A DNA stretch of 64,000 bases from contig NZ_BJDI01000002.1 of NCBI RefSeq assembly GCF_005405065.1, positions 124,001 through 188,000 of the forward strand. Reading direction: 5' to 3'. Origin of the DNA: Lactiplantibacillus nangangensis (GTDB taxonomy: Bacteria > Bacillota > Bacilli > Lactobacillales > Lactobacillaceae). The position numbers and the translations under genes were made by a program. Below are positions 61,144 to 64,000 of this stretch, piece by piece (within the stretch, counting starts at the first letter, position 1; the number at the start of each line of letters is the position of its first letter). The notes under the pieces were generated by a model. The model did not search any database and was not told the origin of the DNA. It saw only the letters and a list, made by a program, of their open reading frames with translations.

Positions 61144-63152
61144 CACCTAACTACACACTTAGCGGGCGGTATCGAATTATCCGGTCCTTAGGTGAAGGTG
61201 GGATGGCGAATGTTTACTTGGCGCATGACTTAATATTGGATCGCGATGTGGCGGTCAAACTGTTACGCTTGGATTTACGGGATGATCCTAAGACCATCAA
61301 ACGGTTCCAGCGTGAGGCTTTGGCGACGACGGAGTTGGTTCATCCGCACATTGTGAGTTTATACGATGTCGGCGAAGAAAATGGGATGCAGTACTTGGTC
61401 ATGGAGTACGTTAAAGGAATGGACTTGAAGAATTATATCAAGGAACATTTCCCGTTGCCGCTCCAACAAGTGATCGACATCATGGAACAAATATTAAGTG
61501 CGGTCGCAACCGCGCATGCGCATAACATTATTCATCGGGATCTCAAACCGCAAAATATTTTAATCGATGAACAGGGCAATGCTAAAATTACGGACTTTGG
61601 GATTGCAGTCGCGTTGTCGGAACATACGATGACGCAGACCAACACAATTTTGGGTTCGGTCCATTATTTGTCGCCGGAACAAGCCCGCGGCAGTATGGCA
61701 ACCAAACAATCCGATATTTATTCATTAGGGATCATTTTATACGAAATGTTGACTGGCTCGGTGCCATTTAAAGGTGAAACGGCGGTTTCAATCGCTTTAA
61801 AACACTTCCAAAATGAAATTCCGTCAGTCCGTGATTATGACGCTAAGATTCCGCAAGCGTTGGAAAACGTCGTGCTTCAATCAACCGCCAAAGATCCTCG
61901 TGACCGCTATGCCACGGTTGCGGACATGGCAAATGACCTGTTAACGACGCTATCCGACACGCGGGTTGGTGAAAAACGTTTCGAGCCGGACGATTTAGGC
62001 AATGATGAAACGAAGATCATGCCCAGCGCGGATATTGCCGCAGCCATTGCGGCGAATCGGCGGGCGGATGCCGCGAAGAGCCAAGCTAAGGCGCACCCCG
62101 AAAAGACAACTGAGTCGACTGACACGGCGACGGATGAAGCACCATTACCAAAACGGTCATGGTCAAAACGCCATCCAGTGCGGCGACGCCTGATTATTTT
62201 TGGGTCGATTGCGGTCTTGTTGATTGTGGCAATCGTGATTGGGTTGGAATTGAGTCGACCACAAATGACGAAAGTGCCTAAATTGACTGGCATGACGCAG
62301 ACGACCGCGACTAAGGTCCTAGCAAAGCGCCATTTATCGGTCGGAACGATTAAGCATGCGAAGAGTAATGCGGTCGCTAAAAACCAAATTATTAAGAGTA
62401 CCCCAGGAAGTCAGCAAAAAGTCCAGGAGCGGTCACGAATCAACTTGACGATCAGTAATGGCGCTAAGCAAACGAGCTTTGGCAATTACGTGAATGAGAG
62501 TTATGGTGATGTACGGGCGACACTCAAGGCAGAAGGCTTTAAGGTCAAGCAACGATTCAGCACGTCAGCGGTCGCTGCTGGCCAGATCATTAGTCAAGAT
62601 GTGGTTGCCGGTAGCTCAGTTTTGCCAACGAACACGACGGTTACATTTACCGTTAGTGCTGGCAGTCGCTATGTGGGCTTGAAGGATCTGACTGGTGAGA
62701 GCCGTGGCGATATTTTGAACTATGCGACGGCTAACCGCATTAATATCAACTTTAAGCAAGGTTATTCGGATGACCAAAAAGCGGGTTATTCGTATGATCA
62801 AACGCCTGAAGGGGGTGCTAGTGTCCGAGCCGGGTCAACAGTCACTGTGCTGATGTCTAAGGGGAGTCAACCCGCAAGTGCCAATTTAGCGGAAAGCTTT
62901 AATGTTAAAGTTAAGGTGCCATACAAAGCGTTAACAACGGCCACTGCGACTGCAAATGATGTTAAAGTGTATTACCAAGATGATGAGCACCTGATTGGGA
63001 CCCTTTATCGTGAAATGGCCATCACCCAAGATACTGAAGTGACGATGCCGTTTCAATTGACTGGTTCGCAGACTGGCCAATATCGCATCGTGCGTAACGG
63101 TGTGACGATTGCCCAAAAGACTAAAGTAACGAATAAAGATGCTTCAAATTAA
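61140..63152 (+). CDS. prkC: PASTA-domain Ser/Thr protein kinase (PrkC/PknB/Stk)
   Basis: Membrane kinase sensing peptidoglycan fragments or lipid II. Kinase domain at about 10-275: glycine loop LGEGGMANVY, K40, HRDLKPQN with catalytic D134, DFGIA and SPEQARG. Juxtamembrane linker rich in Ala/Glu/Lys, one transmembrane helix at about 351-373. Three PASTA repeats cover about 374-580, each with a PxLxG/GxS-type ending. A further roughly 90-residue beta-rich domain without clear PASTA motif ends the 670-residue protein. Confidence 0.95.
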   Translation: MTPNYTLSGRYRIIRSLGEGGMANVYLAHDLILDRDVAVKLLRLDLRDDPKTIKRFQREALATTELVHPHIVSLYDVGEENGMQYLVMEYVKGMDLKNYIKEHFPLPLQQVIDIMEQILSAVATAHAHNIIHRDLKPQNILIDEQGNAKITDFGIAVALSEHTMTQTNTILGSVHYLSPEQARGSMATKQSDIYSLGIILYEMLTGSVPFKGETAVSIALKHFQNEIPSVRDYDAKIPQALENVVLQSTAKDPRDRYATVADMANDLLTTLSDTRVGEKRFEPDDLGNDETKIMPSADIAAAIAANRRADAAKSQAKAHPEKTTESTDTATDEAPLPKRSWSKRHPVRRRLIIFGSIAVLLIVAIVIGLELSRPQMTKVPKLTGMTQTTATKVLAKRHLSVGTIKHAKSNAVAKNQIIKSTPGSQQKVQERSRINLTISNGAKQTSFGNYVNESYGDVRATLKAEGFKVKQRFSTSAVAAGQIISQDVVAGSSVLPTNTTVTFTVSAGSRYVGLKDLTGESRGDILNYATANRININFKQGYSDDQKAGYSYDQTPEGGASVRAGSTVTVLMSKGSQPASANLAESFNVKVKVPYKALTTATATANDVKVYYQDDEHLIGTLYREMAITQDTEVTMPFQLTGSQTGQYRIVRNGVTIAQKTKVTNKDASN

Positions 63153-63160
63153 AAAAATCA

Positions 63161-63186
63161 AAGTCATGCCTAGGCATGACTTTTTT
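63161..63186 (+). terminator. terminator after prkC
   Basis: AAGTCATGCC/GGCATGACTT perfect stem, two-base loop and six Ts. Confidence 0.92.
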
Positions 63187-63194
63187 GGTACAAT
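63186..63194 (+). promoter_or_regulatory. extended -10 promoter of rsgA
   Basis: TGGTACAAT abuts the terminator T-run; the -35 would fall inside the hairpin. Predicted leader of about 50 bases. Confidence 0.5.
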
Positions 63195-63249
63195 AGAGCC
63201 AACAAGCTTAAAGTGGACCGTACCAAAATAAAAATAAGGTGGTGCAAGT

Positions 63250-64000
63250 TTGAAAACTGGACAAATCCGACAATCGTTAAGTGGTTTCTATGATGTATAC
63301 GCCGATGGGCAGTTATATCGGACCCGAGCCCGTGGAAATTTCCGTAAACGCGGCATTACGCCGCTAGTGGGTGATCAAGTAGAATTCGATGCGCCGACTC
63401 AACAAGAGGGGTACATTTTAAAAGTACTGCCACGAAAGACTGAACTTGTGCGACCCCCCGTCGCTAATGTTGATTTAGCCATTGTGGTCACGGCAACCAC
63501 GACGCAAGAATTTTCGACGAACTTACTCGATCGACAATTGGTTGCGTTAGAGGTGGCTGGGATTCAGCCTGTAATCTATATGGCTAAAACTGATTTACTT
63601 TCAGATGAAGAATTTGCAGCCCGCCAACAATTGGCAAATGATTATGAACAAATTGGTTATCAGGTGATTATTGAACGAGCCGCTTTTGATGCACACGCTT
63701 TAGCCGCCGTTAAAGCCGCGTTGGCTGGGCATGTTGCCGTCGTGATGGGGCAAACGGGTGCCGGTAAATCGACACTGTTGAATCATTTACAACCAGGCTT
63801 GGATCTAGCAACTGGTGAAATCTCACAAGCCTTGAATCGTGGGAAACATACCACGCGTAAAGTTAGCCTGATTGAGATTGCGGATGGCTTGGTGGCAGAT
63901 ACGCCTGGATTTTCGTCTTATGAAGTCTTTGATATCGCCGCCAATGAGTTGACCCACTTTTTCCCAGAATTTGTGCGGTTGAGTGTGGATTGTAAGTATC
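63250..64000 (+). CDS. rsgA: Ribosome small-subunit GTPase RsgA, 3' end beyond window
   Basis: Circularly permuted GTPase that checks 30S subunit maturation. About 250 residues are present: an N-terminal OB fold ([20 protein letters not shown]...), then G4 MAKTD before G1 GQTGAGKST and G3 DTPGFSS, the permuted order that defines the family. The last visible residues (DCKY) enter the zinc-binding C-terminal domain, which is cut by the window end. TTG start after AAGGTGGTG. It follows prkC as in Bacillus (yloQ). Confidence 0.95.
   Translation, partial: MKTGQIRQSLSGFYDVYADGQLYRTRARGNFRKRGITPLVGDQVEFDAPTQQEGYILKVLPRKTELVRPPVANVDLAIVVTATTTQEFSTNLLDRQLVALEVAGIQPVIYMAKTDLLSDEEFAARQQLANDYEQIGYQVIIERAAFDAHALAAVKAALAGHVAVVMGQTGAGKSTLLNHLQPGLDLATGEISQALNRGKHTTRKVSLIEIADGLVADTPGFSSYEVFDIAANELTHFFPEFVRLSVDCKY

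Noticed and set aside
1-64000. CRISPR arrays, insertion sequences or prophage
   Set aside because: I found no regularly spaced direct repeats, transposase, integrase or phage structural gene; the dUTPase alone is not evidence of phage.

Overview
The window is a stretch of low-to-mid GC Firmicutes core chromosome, almost certainly from a Lactobacillaceae member close to Lactiplantibacillus. I infer this from the proteins and gene order: Bacillus-type synteny blocks (pbpA-rpmG-yqgN-rhomboid-yqgQ-glcK; glnR-glnA; rplU-prp-rpmA; efp-yqhY-nusB-folD-xseAB-ispA-tlyA-argR-recN; gmk-rpoZ-coaBC-priA-fmt-rsmB-prpC-prkC-rsgA), a T-box phenylalanyl-tRNA synthetase operon, ispA with no dxs beside it, and many TTG and GTG starts behind strong GGAGG sites. 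No database search was possible, so the genus is an inference.

Layout. 1-8.4 kb: end of a DHA2 drug exporter, rarA, an ArlRS-like two-component system, a MenA-like prenyltransferase, and an MFS transporter divergent from an Rgg-type regulator across a perfect 16-bp palindrome. 8.4-18.3 kb: yidC2/acyP on the minus strand, a SpoU methyltransferase, a long structured intergenic element, an HD-domain protein with an HxlR regulator, T-box-pheS-pheT, mltG-udk and greA. 18.3-23.4 kb: a LytTR/LiaF-like pair, a HesB-like gene behind a cre site, a membrane protein and yfhO. 23.9-33.3 kb: pbpA to glcK, a cysteine-less rhodanese, a DUF3042 protein, a phosphodiesterase, miaA, and glnRA with a GlnR box. 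33.4-38.2 kb: an uncharacterised gene pair joined to a dUTPase, a lipoprotein, tRNA-Arg(UCU), two tiny unknown genes and a TetR regulator. 38.2-48.7 kb: ribosomal protein, efp, one-carbon/isoprenoid and recombination genes. 48.9-52.3 kb: opuCABCD. 52.4-54.4 kb: a small SOS-type gene with two LexA boxes, gmk-rpoZ and a second long structured element. 54.4-64 kb: coaBC to rsgA, cut by the window end.

Most of the window is housekeeping: translation quality and ribosome maturation (pheST, rplU/prp/rpmA, efp, rsmB, fmt, rsgA), cell envelope (mltG, pbpA, yfhO, yidC, PASTA kinase and phosphatase), DNA repair and replication restart (rarA, recN, xseAB, priA, the SOS gene), nitrogen control (glnRA) and osmoprotection (opuC). 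I see no prophage, insertion sequence, CRISPR array or integrase. The less ordinary items are the LexA-boxed small protein, the two multi-hairpin intergenic elements, the uncharacterised gene pair beside the dUTPase, a 41-residue membrane peptide with an operator over its promoter, and a likely attenuator before the 5-formyltetrahydrofolate cyclo-ligase. Many start codons were moved inward from the longest reading frame because the ribosome binding site overlaps the first possible start. Promoter and terminator calls are by eye.
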